A stretch of DNA of 64,000 nucleotides from Peterkaempfera sp044755465. Lineage in GTDB: Bacteria > Actinomycetota > Actinomycetes > Streptomycetales > Streptomycetaceae. Of this stretch, positions 7,568 to 15,565 are shown in pieces. Location of the stretch: NCBI RefSeq assembly GCF_044755465.1, contig NZ_JBIVRB010000020.1, forward strand, positions 29,083 through 93,082, read 5' to 3'. The notes below the pieces were generated by a model. The model saw only the letters and a program-made list of their open reading frames with translations. It searched no databases and was not told the DNA's origin. Each line of letters opens with the position of its first letter. Positions within the stretch are counted from its first letter, which is position 1. Made by a program: the position numbers and the translations under genes.

Positions 7568-9208
7568 ATGAGCACCGCCGGGACCGAGGGCACCGGCACC
7601 GGGCAGCTCCACCGGTCCGTCGGCTTCTGGGGGCTGCTGTTCGTCTCACTGGGATCGATCATCGGCTCCGGCTGGCTGCTGGGCGCCCTGACCGCCGCCA
7701 CCATCGCCGGGCCCGCCTCGCTGATCTCCTGGGTGCTGGCGGCCGTGATGCTCGCCGTGCTGGCCCTGGTGCACGCCGAGCTGGGCGCCGCCTACCCGGT
7801 CGCCGGCGGCACCGCCCGCTTCCCGTTCTTCGCCTTCGGACCGCTGGCCGGCTTCACCGCCGGCTGGATGGCCTGGGTGCAGGCCGTCACCATCGCCCCC
7901 ATCGAGGTCGAGGCCACCCTCTCCTACTCCGACCACATCGACTGGGTACGGCGCGACGCCGCCCTGCTGCACCCCGACGGCACCCTCACCGGCACCGGGC
8001 TGACCGCCGCCACCGGCTTCATGCTGCTCTTCACCGCCGTCAATGTCGTCGGCGTCAAACTCCTCGCGGACACCAACGCCGCCGCCGTGGTCTGGAAGAC
8101 GGCCGTCCCGCTGCTCACCGTGGCCGTCCTGCTGACCCTGAGCTTCCACGGCTCCAACTTCACGGCGGGCGGCGGCTTCGCACCGCACGGCGCGCACGGC
8201 GTCTTCGCGGCGCTGCCCGCCGGCGTGGTCTTCGCCCTCCAGGGCTTCGAACAGGCCATCCAGCTGGCGGGCGAGGCCCGCGACCCGCAGCGGGACGTCT
8301 CCCGCGCGGTGATCGCCGCCATGGTGGTCGGCACGCTGGTCTACCTGCTGCTGGAGGTCGCCTTCATCACCGCCCTCGCCCCCGGCTCGCTGCTGCACGG
8401 CTGGGCCAACCCGGTCGGCAAGGGCGACTTCGGCCCGTACGCGACCCTGGCGACCGCCGCCGGGGCCGGCTGGCTGGCCACCGTCCTCTACCTCGACGCC
8501 GTGATCTCCCCGGCCGGCACCGGCCTGGTCTATGTGGCCGCCTCCTCGCGGCTCTCCTACGCCCTGGGCCGGGAGCGGGCGCTGCCCCGCGTCCTGGCGT
8601 GGGTCGGCCGGCGCGGCGTCCCGCCGGCCTCGATCGCGCTGGCCTTCGTGGTCGGGGAGATCGCCTTCCTGCCGTTTCCCAGCTGGCAGTCGCTGGTGGG
8701 CCTGGTCACCTCCGCGACCGCGATCATGTACGGCTACGCACCGGTCGCGCTGCACGCCCTGCGGCTGCGGGACCCCGACCGGCCGCGCCCCTACCGGCTG
8801 CCGGCTTGGCGGCTGCTCTGCCCGGTGGCCTTCGTCTCGGCCAACCTGATCATCTACTGGTCCGGCTACCAGGCCGACTGGAAACTCGGCGCCGCCCTGC
8901 TGGTCGGCCTCGCCGTCTTCGCGGCCACCCGCGCCGCCGCCCCCCGGGCCGGCCGCTCCGCGCTGCACGCCCGGTCGGCCGGCTGGGTCTGGCCATGGCT
9001 CGGCGGCCTGGTGCTGATCGCCCGGTTCGGCCGCTACGGCGGCGGGGGACAGCTGCCCGACTGGTGGGACCTGGCCGTCGTGGTCGGCTACAGCCTGCTG
9101 GTCTACGGCGTGGCGGTGCGGCTGGCGATGACCGGCCAGGAGGTGGCCGCCGCCGTCGCCGCCGAGCCGCACGACCCGTACGACCGCCCGCCGCTCCCGG
9201 GGGCCTGA
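7568..9208 (+). CDS. APC-family amino acid permease
   Basis: A 546-residue polytopic membrane protein of the amino acid-polyamine-organocation superfamily with about 12 predicted helices. The first helix carries the family signature GSIIGSGWLLG (residues about 29-39), followed by PASLISWVLAAVM and AYPVAGGTARFP. A GGAAGG lies 8-13 nt upstream of the ATG. The next gene, on the same strand 105 nt on, encodes a PuuE-type amidohydrolase/deacetylase, suggesting import of an amino acid or cyclic amide followed by hydrolysis. Substrate specificity cannot be read from sequence. Confidence 0.85.
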   Translation: MSTAGTEGTGTGQLHRSVGFWGLLFVSLGSIIGSGWLLGALTAATIAGPASLISWVLAAVMLAVLALVHAELGAAYPVAGGTARFPFFAFGPLAGFTAGWMAWVQAVTIAPIEVEATLSYSDHIDWVRRDAALLHPDGTLTGTGLTAATGFMLLFTAVNVVGVKLLADTNAAAVVWKTAVPLLTVAVLLTLSFHGSNFTAGGGFAPHGAHGVFAALPAGVVFALQGFEQAIQLAGEARDPQRDVSRAVIAAMVVGTLVYLLLEVAFITALAPGSLLHGWANPVGKGDFGPYATLATAAGAGWLATVLYLDAVISPAGTGLVYVAASSRLSYALGRERALPRVLAWVGRRGVPPASIALAFVVGEIAFLPFPSWQSLVGLVTSATAIMYGYAPVALHALRLRDPDRPRPYRLPAWRLLCPVAFVSANLIIYWSGYQADWKLGAALLVGLAVFAATRAAAPRAGRSALHARSAGWVWPWLGGLVLIARFGRYGGGGQLPDWWDLAVVVGYSLLVYGVAVRLAMTGQEVAAAVAAEPHDPYDRPPLPGA

Positions 9209-9313
9209 GCCGCGCCGGCCGCCCCGAGTCGCGCCCGGCCCTACCCGGGCGGACCATCGGGAGGGTGTGCCCCGCACCGGGGCCGGGCCGCGAGCCGTGG
9301 AGGAGTGGAGACC

Positions 9314-10201
9314 ATGGGCAAGGAGATCCTGGTGGCCTACGGCGTCGATGTCGACGCGGTCGGCGGCTGGCTGGGGTCCTACGGCGGTGAGAAGTCGCCC
9401 AACGACATCTCCCGGGGCATGTTCGCCGGGGAGGTCGGCGTCCCCCGGCTGCTGGAGCTGTTCCGGCGGGCCGGGCTGCGCCAGACGTTCTTCTGGCCGG
9501 GGCACTCGGTCGAGACCTTCCCCGAGCAGTTCGACGCCTGCGTGGCGGCCGGGCACGAGGTGGGCGTGCACGGCTACAGCCATGAGAACCCGATCGCCAT
9601 GAGCCGGGAGCAGGAGGCCGCCGTCCTCGACCGCTGCATTGACCTGCTCACCCGCCGGGCCGGCACCGCGCCCACCGGATATGTCGCCCCCTGGTGGGAG
9701 CTGAGCCCGGTCACCGCCGAACTGCTGCTGGAGCGCGGCATCGGCTACGACCACTCGCTGATGCACCGCGACTTCGAGCCGTACTACGTCCGGGTCGGCG
9801 ACAGCTGGACCCCGATCGACTACGACCGGCCCCCGGACTCCTGGATGCAGCCGCTGGTGCGCGGCGCGGAGACCGGCCTGGTCGAGATCCCGGCCAACTG
9901 GTACCTGGACGACCTGCCGCCGATGATGTTCATCAAGGCCAGCCCCAACAGCCACGGCTTCGTCAGCCCGCGCGACCTGGAGCAGCTCTGGCGCGACCAG
10001 TTCGACTGGGTCTACCGGGAGCACGACTACGCCGTCTTCACCATGACCGTCCACCCCGACGTCTCCGGCCGCCCCCAGGTGCTGCTGATGCACGAGCGGC
10101 TCATCGAGTACATCGGCGGCCACCACGGGGTGCGCTGGGCGACCTTCGCGGAGATCGCCGCCGACTTCACCCGCCGCCACCCGCGCGGCGCGGCCCGCTG
10201 A
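9314..10201 (+). CDS. Polysaccharide deacetylase-fold hydrolase (PuuE/HpPgdA-like)
   Basis: A 295-residue cytoplasmic NodB-fold metal hydrolase. The family pattern is clear: YGVDVDAVGG (Asp of the DD-type motif), TFFWPGHSVE, then HEVGVHGYSHENP with the HxxxH metal ligands, and a late FTMTVHPDVSGRP. This branch includes allantoinase PuuE, HpPgdA and cyclic imidases, which hydrolyse small amides rather than polysaccharide, and there is no signal peptide. Start: ATG at 9314 after GGAGGAGTGGAG, preferred over the in-frame GTG at 9305. It probably works on what the adjacent APC permease imports. Confidence 0.8.
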   Translation: MGKEILVAYGVDVDAVGGWLGSYGGEKSPNDISRGMFAGEVGVPRLLELFRRAGLRQTFFWPGHSVETFPEQFDACVAAGHEVGVHGYSHENPIAMSREQEAAVLDRCIDLLTRRAGTAPTGYVAPWWELSPVTAELLLERGIGYDHSLMHRDFEPYYVRVGDSWTPIDYDRPPDSWMQPLVRGAETGLVEIPANWYLDDLPPMMFIKASPNSHGFVSPRDLEQLWRDQFDWVYREHDYAVFTMTVHPDVSGRPQVLLMHERLIEYIGGHHGVRWATFAEIAADFTRRHPRGAAR

Positions 10202-10206
10202 CCGCG

Positions 10207-10236
10207 ACCGCGCGGGCGACTCACCCGTGACGCGGT
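10207..10236. terminator. Possible bidirectional terminator hairpin
   Basis: ACCGCG (10207-10212) pairs with CGCGGT (10231-10236), with an inner CGGG/CCCG pairing. It lies between two convergent stop codons. There is no U-tract, which is usual in Streptomyces. Confidence 0.4.
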
Positions 10237-10237
10237 G

Positions 10238-11293
10238 TCAGAGCTCGACCAGCACCTTGCCCCGGCTGGCGTCCCGGTCGGTGTAGAGGCTCTGGTACGC
10301 GGCCGGGATGGCGTCGAACCCCTGGTGGACGGTGTGGTGGTAGGCCACCTCCCCGGTGCGGACCAGGTCGCCCAGATCGCGGTGCAGGGCAGCCCAGTTC
10401 TCCGGGGTGAACCACTCCAGGGAGAAGATGCCGCGGATGGTGGCGCGCGGGAACATGATGTACGGCAGCAGGCGCGGCCCCACATGGTCGGAGCCGACCT
10501 GGCTGGCGAACTGCCAGCAGACCGCGACCTGGCTGCCGACGTTGAGCATGGTGAAGACCGCGTCGGTGATGGCGCCACCCAGACTGTCGAAGTACTTGTC
10601 GACGCCGTCCGGGGCGGCCTTGCGCAGCGCGTCCGCCACGGCGTCGGCGTCGTCGCCCTGCCGGTAGTCGACGATCTGGTCGAAGCCTAAGCCGATCAGG
10701 TACTCGGCCTTCCTCGGTGAGCCCGTGGTGCCCACCACCCGGGCCCCGGCCCGCTTGGCGAGCTGGCCGACCAGCGTCCCGACCGACCCGGAGGCGCCGC
10801 TGACCACCACCGTGTCGCCGGGGCGCACCGTCAGGAACTTGGTCATCGCGCCCCAGGCCGTCATCCCCGGGCCGCCCATCACGCTCAGTGCGGTGGAGAG
10901 CGGCAGCGCGTCGTCGTAGTGCGCCCGGTCCAGCTTGCGGTAGGCGGGGAAGACCATCGGGAAGGTCCCGGTCTGCCAGAGCGCCGGCCTGCCGTTGCTG
11001 ATCACATGGCTGCGCCAGCCGCCGAAGCCCTGCACCAGGTCGCCGGGCCGGAAGGGGGCGCGGGGTCCGGCGTCCAGCACCTCCATGACCGAGTCGGCAC
11101 CCATGTGGTCGCCGATCGGGGTGTCCAGGGCGATGCCCTGGAGGTAGGGGTCGACGGAGACGTACCTGGTCCGCAGCAGCATCTCCTCCTCACCCAGCCG
11201 GACGTCGACCTCCTCCACGACCTTCCGGTAGATCCGCTCCGCGTCCGGGACGCCCTCGAGATGCTCTCGGACCACCCATTTCTCGATCTTCAC
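10238..11293 (-). CDS. NADP-dependent oxidoreductase, CurA/leukotriene B4 dehydrogenase type
   Basis: A 351-residue zinc-independent medium-chain dehydrogenase/reductase, cytoplasmic. The N-terminal domain holds VSVDPYLQGIALDTPIG, typical of CurA/prostaglandin reductase-like enzymes, and the Rossmann nucleotide motif is SGASGSVGTLVGQLAK near residue 165. It ends RDASRGKVLVEL, as family members do. Such enzymes reduce the C=C bond of alpha,beta-unsaturated ketones or aldehydes with NADPH. It stands alone between a convergent deacetylase gene and a divergent small gene; the substrate is unknown. Confidence 0.88.
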   Translation of the reverse strand: MKIEKWVVREHLEGVPDAERIYRKVVEEVDVRLGEEEMLLRTRYVSVDPYLQGIALDTPIGDHMGADSVMEVLDAGPRAPFRPGDLVQGFGGWRSHVISNGRPALWQTGTFPMVFPAYRKLDRAHYDDALPLSTALSVMGGPGMTAWGAMTKFLTVRPGDTVVVSGASGSVGTLVGQLAKRAGARVVGTTGSPRKAEYLIGLGFDQIVDYRQGDDADAVADALRKAAPDGVDKYFDSLGGAITDAVFTMLNVGSQVAVCWQFASQVGSDHVGPRLLPYIMFPRATIRGIFSLEWFTPENWAALHRDLGDLVRTGEVAYHHTVHQGFDAIPAAYQSLYTDRDASRGKVLVEL

Positions 11294-11658
11294 ACCGTGC
11301 TCCCCTCACTGGCTCGCGTCATGTGTGTCGCTCGGCCGGTGCGGCGGACCCGGGCGGTGCCGGGCCCAGCCGTCGTCGTGGAACCGGTGCACCCTCACCC
11401 CCGGCAGCCGTCACGGACTGTGCTGAGGTCGATGCTAACAGTGGCCGGCCGGGCTGGGTGGGCGAATGCCGGGCTGTACACGGTTTCTGCACGCGCTCGG
11501 GCGCCGCCCGCGCCGTGCTGCCAGGCCGATGTGAGAGCATCCGGCAGAGCCCGTACTGCTTGAGGACCGAGCGGTCGGCCCCGCCATCGGCGGCCGGCCG
11601 GCAGCGGTGGGCGGACGCGGCGGGGACGATCGGGCCCGGGGGCCGCATACTGGAGTCA
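11294..11658. other. Divergent intergenic region (365 bp)
   Basis: Between the oxidoreductase (minus) and the small Tudor-like gene (plus). Open frames across it are Arg/Ser/Pro-rich and have no start site worth trusting. I see no clear promoter or repeat. Confidence 0.4.
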
Positions 11659-11874
11659 ATGAGGAAGTCAGCGGTACGCCATCTGCCCACCAGCCCCTTC
11701 CCACGCCCGGTCGTGCCACCTCCCAAGCAGGTGGCCGTAGGTGACCGGGTCACCCACGATGAGCACGGCCTCGGCCGGATCATCGCCGTCGAGGACGAGG
11801 TCGCGGTGCTTGTCGACTTCGGCTCGGTACAGAAAAGGATCATGAGTCCGTACAACCGGATGACCGTGCTCTGA
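11659..11874 (+). CDS. Small basic protein with CarD/UvrD-like Tudor fold segment
   Basis: A 71-residue protein. The second half, VGDRVTHDEHGLGRIIAVED then VLVDFGSVQKRI, resembles the Tudor-like SH3 barrel found in CarD and at the C-terminus of UvrD/PcrA ('VGDRVxHxxFGxGxV'). The first 30 residues are basic and Pro-rich. Homologues of this shape are common as small proteins in Streptomyces; a role in binding RNA polymerase or nucleic acid is inference. Start ATG 11659 has GGAG 5 nt upstream; the upstream extension is compositionally non-coding. Confidence 0.7.
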   Translation: MRKSAVRHLPTSPFPRPVVPPPKQVAVGDRVTHDEHGLGRIIAVEDEVAVLVDFGSVQKRIMSPYNRMTVL

Positions 11875-11889
11875 GCACGGCGCCGACGC

Positions 11890-12118
11890 CGCCGTGGGGG
11901 GGCCCCCCCCCCGGGGGGGGGGGCGGGGGCGGCGGGGGGGGGGGGGGGGGCCGGCCCGGCCCCCCCCCCGCCCGGCGGGCGGGGCCGGGGTCGGGGGGGT
12001 GGGCGTGGGGGGCGCGTTCCATACACGGATCCTGCGTCGGACCACCCGCCGGCGGGGGGCTCGGCGCCCGGCCCCCCCCCCGCCGGGCCCCCCCCCCGGC
12101 GGGGGCGGCCCACGGCGG
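11890..12118. other. Homopolymeric G/C tract with terminator-like hairpins
   Basis: This stretch is almost entirely G and C runs, including 17 consecutive G (11934-11950), a GGGGGGG/CCCCCCCCCCCC junction near 11902 and a perfect hairpin CCCGCCGGG/CCCGGCGGG at 12079-12103. It separates the convergent ends of the small Tudor-like gene and the exopolysaccharide operon, so a bidirectional terminator is plausible. Runs this long are rare and could also be consensus errors. Confidence 0.6.
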
Positions 12119-12121
12119 TGA

Positions 12122-13183
12122 TCAGCAGGTCTTGCGCCAGGCGCCCAGTTCCAGCCGCTTCGCCGTCGCGCTGATGCGCAGTCGGCGGGCGTTCGCGCAG
12201 AAGTGGTCGGTCGACACGTTGTACTCGGCGTTGAAGACGGCCTTGCCCGCCCGGATGAACGGGGTGAGGCCGTCGCACTCCTCGTACTCGGCGCACTGCT
12301 CGTTCACCGCGAAGTCGAAGTCACCGACCAGCTGCGGGATCTGGTCGAGGTCGTTCTTCAGACCGACGGCCAGACCGCGCCGGTGGGCCAGTGCGGCGAT
12401 CGCCCGGTTGTAGGCGAGCTGGTCGGCGGCGGTGAGCGGGAAACCGGTGTCCTCGTGGTAGTTCTCCGCCAGGTCCGGCTCCACCGCGTCGAAGCCCTTG
12501 GCGCGGCACATGTCGAAGCGCTTGGCCATCAGCGGCAGCAGGACGTCGGTGCGGCGGATGTCCAGCGACTTCTCGCCGCCCCAGCCGTTGCCCTTGCCGA
12601 GGACCGACGCCGGGAAGGACCCGGCGTCCGGCCGGTAGTCCTCCCAGGCCCCGGTGTTGATGTAGCAGATCACCCGGCGGCCCTGGGCGTGCAGTGTGGC
12701 GACGGTGGCGGCACTGTTCTCGAAGCCGTCGATGTCGTACACCTGCGCGTCCACCGAGGTGTCGATCCGGCCGCTGAGCTGCCACTGCCAGCTGGTGCCG
12801 GGCCGTGGCTGCCACCGCCCGCCGGCCGGGGGAGCGGCGGGCGCCGTGGCCGGGGACGCGGTGGCCGGGCCCTCGGTGGCCCGGGGCTTGGCCGCCCCTG
12901 ACGTACCGGTGGAGGGCGCACCGGTGGAGGGCACACCGCTGGACGGCCCACCGGTGGGCGTGGCGCTCCCGGAGGCGCCGGACCGGGTCGGCGCCGGGGT
13001 GGCGGACCCCCGGCCCGGCTCAGCGGACGCCCGGTGCCCGGCGCTGGTGGCCGTCGGGCCCCCGGCCGGGCGCGCGGCGGCGTCCGGCGGGGTGCCGCCG
13101 GTGCCGCTGCCGCAGCCGGATACGGCCAGCAGCGCGAGGCCGGCCGCCACCGAGACCGCCGCCGTCCGGCGGCGGGCGGTCAT
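12122..13183 (-). CDS. GH114 endo-alpha-1,4-polygalactosaminidase lipoprotein
   Basis: A 353-residue lipoprotein. The signal peptide ends in a lipobox LAVSGC (Cys24), then a Ser/Thr/Pro-rich linker to about residue 125 with PSTGAPSTG-type repeats, then a GH114 domain (about 128-353). Family landmarks are VYDIDGFEN (Asp), GRRVICYINTGAWEDYRP and DAVEPDLAENY (candidate catalytic Glu). GH114 enzymes cleave alpha-1,4-linked galactosamine; Ega3 of Aspergillus and the hydrolase part of PelA act on similar polymers. It is the last gene of the eight-gene operon and its start overlaps the Spherulin-4 gene stop by 4 bp (ATGA). It likely trims the exported polymer at the cell surface. Confidence 0.85.
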   Translation of the reverse strand: MTARRRTAAVSVAAGLALLAVSGCGSGTGGTPPDAAARPAGGPTATSAGHRASAEPGRGSATPAPTRSGASGSATPTGGPSSGVPSTGAPSTGTSGAAKPRATEGPATASPATAPAAPPAGGRWQPRPGTSWQWQLSGRIDTSVDAQVYDIDGFENSAATVATLHAQGRRVICYINTGAWEDYRPDAGSFPASVLGKGNGWGGEKSLDIRRTDVLLPLMAKRFDMCRAKGFDAVEPDLAENYHEDTGFPLTAADQLAYNRAIAALAHRRGLAVGLKNDLDQIPQLVGDFDFAVNEQCAEYEECDGLTPFIRAGKAVFNAEYNVSTDHFCANARRLRISATAKRLELGAWRKTC

Positions 13184-13884
13184 CGGTCCGCTCCCAGCGG
13201 CACCGGCACGCCCGGCCGCAGCGAGTCCGGCGGGCTCTGCCAGGGATTGGCGCCGCTGCCCGGCACCGCGCAGTGCACCCCGGCCCCGCGCAGCCGGGAG
13301 GTGCGGGCGACCAGCCCGCCGTGCCCGGCCGGCACCCCGTGCACCAGGTGGCAGAAGCGCGCCGGGGGGTGGTCGGCGGTCCAGCGCGGTACCCCGGCCT
13401 CCTGGTACGCCGCCCAGTCGCCTTCGAATGTCACCAGCAGGTCTCCCAGGTCGGGGTCGGCGTAGCCGGGGTCGGGGTGGGTGCCGTGGCCGAGCACCAC
13501 CGTGGCGGCGCCCAGCGCGCGGGCCGCCACGGTGAGCCGCCGGTGGTAGGGCAGCAGCTCCGGTTCGGTGGCGGCCTGGTCGAAGTAGACGCCGTCGGTC
13601 CGGTACCAGTCCCGGTAGCGCACCAGGTCCTGGACGGCGGCGCTGTGCGGACGGCTGCCGTAGCCGGTGTCCACGTACCCCAGGACCCGCACCCCGGCCC
13701 CGCGCAGCTCCTCGGCCGCCGCCGCGAGGACGTGGTCGGGGGCGTCGCCGGGGCCGTCGGCGGCGTTGAGCACGACGCCGTACAGCCGGTCGGCACAGCG
13801 GACCAGGGCCCGCCACGCCTCGCCGTCCACCGCCGGGTGCACATACATCGGAACCAGCAGGTCCCCCGCCAGGTTCGCGGTCAC
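13180..13884 (-). CDS. Spherulin-4 family glycosidase (Sph3/GH135-like)
   Basis: A 234-residue protein with a TIM-barrel pattern typical of Spherulin-4: LLVPMYVHPAVDGEAW at the start, VLNAADGPGDAP, VRVLGYVDTGYGSRP and TDGVYFDQA, with acidic residues at strand ends. Aspergillus Sph3 (GH135), which cleaves galactosaminogalactan, belongs to this family. No signal peptide is visible, unlike fungal Sph3, so it may act inside the cell or use another route. Start GTG 13884 is preferred because GGAAGGGA lies 5-6 nt upstream; GTG 13899 is also in frame. Overlaps the next gene by 4 bp, so the two are translationally coupled. Confidence 0.8.
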   Translation of the reverse strand: MTANLAGDLLVPMYVHPAVDGEAWRALVRCADRLYGVVLNAADGPGDAPDHVLAAAAEELRGAGVRVLGYVDTGYGSRPHSAAVQDLVRYRDWYRTDGVYFDQAATEPELLPYHRRLTVAARALGAATVVLGHGTHPDPGYADPDLGDLLVTFEGDWAAYQEAGVPRWTADHPPARFCHLVHGVPAGHGGLVARTSRLRGAGVHCAVPGSGANPWQSPPDSLRPGVPVPLGADR

Positions 13885-13921
13885 CGCCGTCCCTTCCACC
13901 AGGTCGTTCCCACCTTCGCCA

Positions 13922-14821
13922 TCAGGCCGCCGATTCGACGGGGGAGTACTCGGCCCACAGGTCGGCCAGCGACACGGCCAGCGACCGCTGCGGCCGCCAG
14001 TCCAGCGCCTCGGCGGCGGCCGTGATGTCGGCCTGCTGCCAGGAGACGGCCGCCGAGCGCTCGGAGCCGGGGCCGCTCTCGTCGATCCGGCCGCCGAAGC
14101 CCGCCGCCGCCACCAGCCCCCGGGCGACCTCCCGGACCGGCCGCGCGACGCCGCCCGCGACGTTCAGCACCCGGGGCAGCGCGCCCGGCCGGACCACGGC
14201 CAGCACCACCGCGCGGGCCACGTCGCGGACGTCCACGAAGTCGCGGTGCGCGGAGAGGTCGCCCACCCGGACGGTGCCGCCCGGGTGGGCCCGGCGCAGC
14301 TCGGCCGCCAGCCGGCCGGCCAGCGAGGCGGCGGGGGCACCCGGGCCGACCGGGTTGAAGACCCGCAGCACCACGGCGTCCAGCGGGCTGTCCGCGACGA
14401 TCGCGGTACCGGCCAGCTTGGTGGCGCCGTAGACGCCGCCGGGCCGGGCCGGGGCGGACTCCGCCAGCGAGGAGCCGGGCGCGCACGGCCCGTACTCGCC
14501 GGCCGAGCCCAGGTGCACCAGCCGGGCCTCCGGCGCGGCCGCGCCGAGCGCCTCGCAGAGCACCGCCGGGTAGCGGGCGTTGAGCTCGGTCAGGTGCAGG
14601 GCGCCGCCGGAGGTCGCCCCGGCGCAGTTGACCACGGCGTCGGGGCGCAGCCGCCGCAGCCCGGCGGTCAGCTCGCGGACGTCGGCCGACGCCAGGTCGG
14701 CCCGCAGGTCGCAGTCGGCCGAGCGGCCGCCGGTGAACAGCCGGGCGTCGGGCAGGACGCCCAGCTGCCGGGCGGCGTGGCGGCCGAGGAAGCCGGTGGC
14801 TCCCAGGAGCAGGATGCGCAC
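13922..14821 (-). CDS. NAD-dependent sugar-nucleotide epimerase/dehydratase (SDR)
   Basis: A 299-residue extended short-chain dehydrogenase. The Rossmann motif GATGFLG is at residues 8-14 and the catalytic pattern is S...YxxxK in LGSAGEYG and GVYGATKLAG. The substrate domain includes RDFVDVRDVARAV. It starts 4 nt after the nucleotidyltransferase stop, so the two are coupled. Reaction unknown: by context it could epimerise or reduce the nucleotide-activated sugar made by its neighbours, the job Uge3 does in fungal galactosaminogalactan synthesis, but sequence alone does not show C4-epimerase specificity. Confidence 0.8.
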   Translation of the reverse strand: MRILLLGATGFLGRHAARQLGVLPDARLFTGGRSADCDLRADLASADVRELTAGLRRLRPDAVVNCAGATSGGALHLTELNARYPAVLCEALGAAAPEARLVHLGSAGEYGPCAPGSSLAESAPARPGGVYGATKLAGTAIVADSPLDAVVLRVFNPVGPGAPAASLAGRLAAELRRAHPGGTVRVGDLSAHRDFVDVRDVARAVVLAVVRPGALPRVLNVAGGVARPVREVARGLVAAAGFGGRIDESGPGSERSAAVSWQQADITAAAEALDWRPQRSLAVSLADLWAEYSPVESAA

Positions 14822-14825
14822 CGCC

Positions 14826-15539
14826 TCACGCGTCCTTGAGCAGCAGGCTGCGGTTGCCGGCGAACTCGGCGTTGGCCCGGTCGTAGTCGTCCGGCCGGCC
14901 GATGTCCAGCCAGTAGCCGTCGAAGTCGTAGGCGGCCGGCGGGGTGTCCGCCTTCAGCAGGTCGAGCACCAGGTCGTCGAAGCCCAGCGGCAGACCGGGG
15001 GTGTAGCGGGAGAGGGTGTCCCGGGAGAGCCCGTACACGCCCATCGAGACGCTGTAGTCCAGGCTCGGCTTCTCCCGGAAGCCGGTGACCATGCCGTCGG
15101 TGGTGGTGAGCACGCCGAAGTCGATGGAGACCTTGCGGGAGTAGGTGGCGATCGTCAGCGGGGCGCCGGACTCCGCGTGCTGCCTGAGCACCGCGCCGTA
15201 GTCCAGGTCGGTGAGGACGTCGCCGTTCATCACCAGGAAGTGATCGGGCAGCCGCTCCATCATGGTCAGCAGCGGGCCCATGGTGCCCAGCGGGCTGTCC
15301 TCGACGGCGTAGCCGACCCGCAGCCCCCACTGCGAGCCGTCGCCGACGTAGGCGCGGATGATGTGCCCCAGATGGCCGATGGCCAGGGTGCAGGTGGTGA
15401 AGCCCGAGGCGGCGAGCTGCCGCATCACGATCTCCAGGATCGCGTGCTGGTCACCGATCGGGACCAGCGGCTTGGGCAGCGCGGTGGTGTACGGGCGCAG
15501 GCGCACTCCCTTGCCCCCTGCCAGAATCACTGCGTGCAT
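14826..15539 (-). CDS. Sugar-1-phosphate nucleotidylyltransferase
   Basis: A 237-residue nucleotidyltransferase of the RmlA/GlmU/GCD1 fold. The N-terminal signature LAGGKGVRLRPYT and PKPLVPIGD bind the NTP and sugar phosphate, MNGDVLTDLDY holds the metal-binding Asp, and FREKP and YWLDIGRPDDY follow in order. It lacks a C-terminal left-handed helix, so it is a pure transferase. It activates a sugar phosphate as NDP-sugar for the polymer; which sugar and base are unknown. Lies 26 nt downstream of the LegB-like gene. Confidence 0.88.
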   Translation of the reverse strand: MHAVILAGGKGVRLRPYTTALPKPLVPIGDQHAILEIVMRQLAASGFTTCTLAIGHLGHIIRAYVGDGSQWGLRVGYAVEDSPLGTMGPLLTMMERLPDHFLVMNGDVLTDLDYGAVLRQHAESGAPLTIATYSRKVSIDFGVLTTTDGMVTGFREKPSLDYSVSMGVYGLSRDTLSRYTPGLPLGFDDLVLDLLKADTPPAAYDFDGYWLDIGRPDDYDRANAEFAGNRSLLLKDA

Positions 15540-15565
15540 GGTGATACCCCCTCCTTGATGGTACG

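Noticed and set aside
7646..10180. 844-codon minus-strand open frame across the permease and deacetylase genes
   Set aside because: Spans two real plus-strand genes, with Gly/Gln/Arg-rich shadow composition.
12122..13816. A single long GH114 gene extending to 13816
   Set aside because: The upstream part is out of frame with, and a shadow of, the Spherulin-4 gene; the lipoprotein signal peptide sets the start at 13183.
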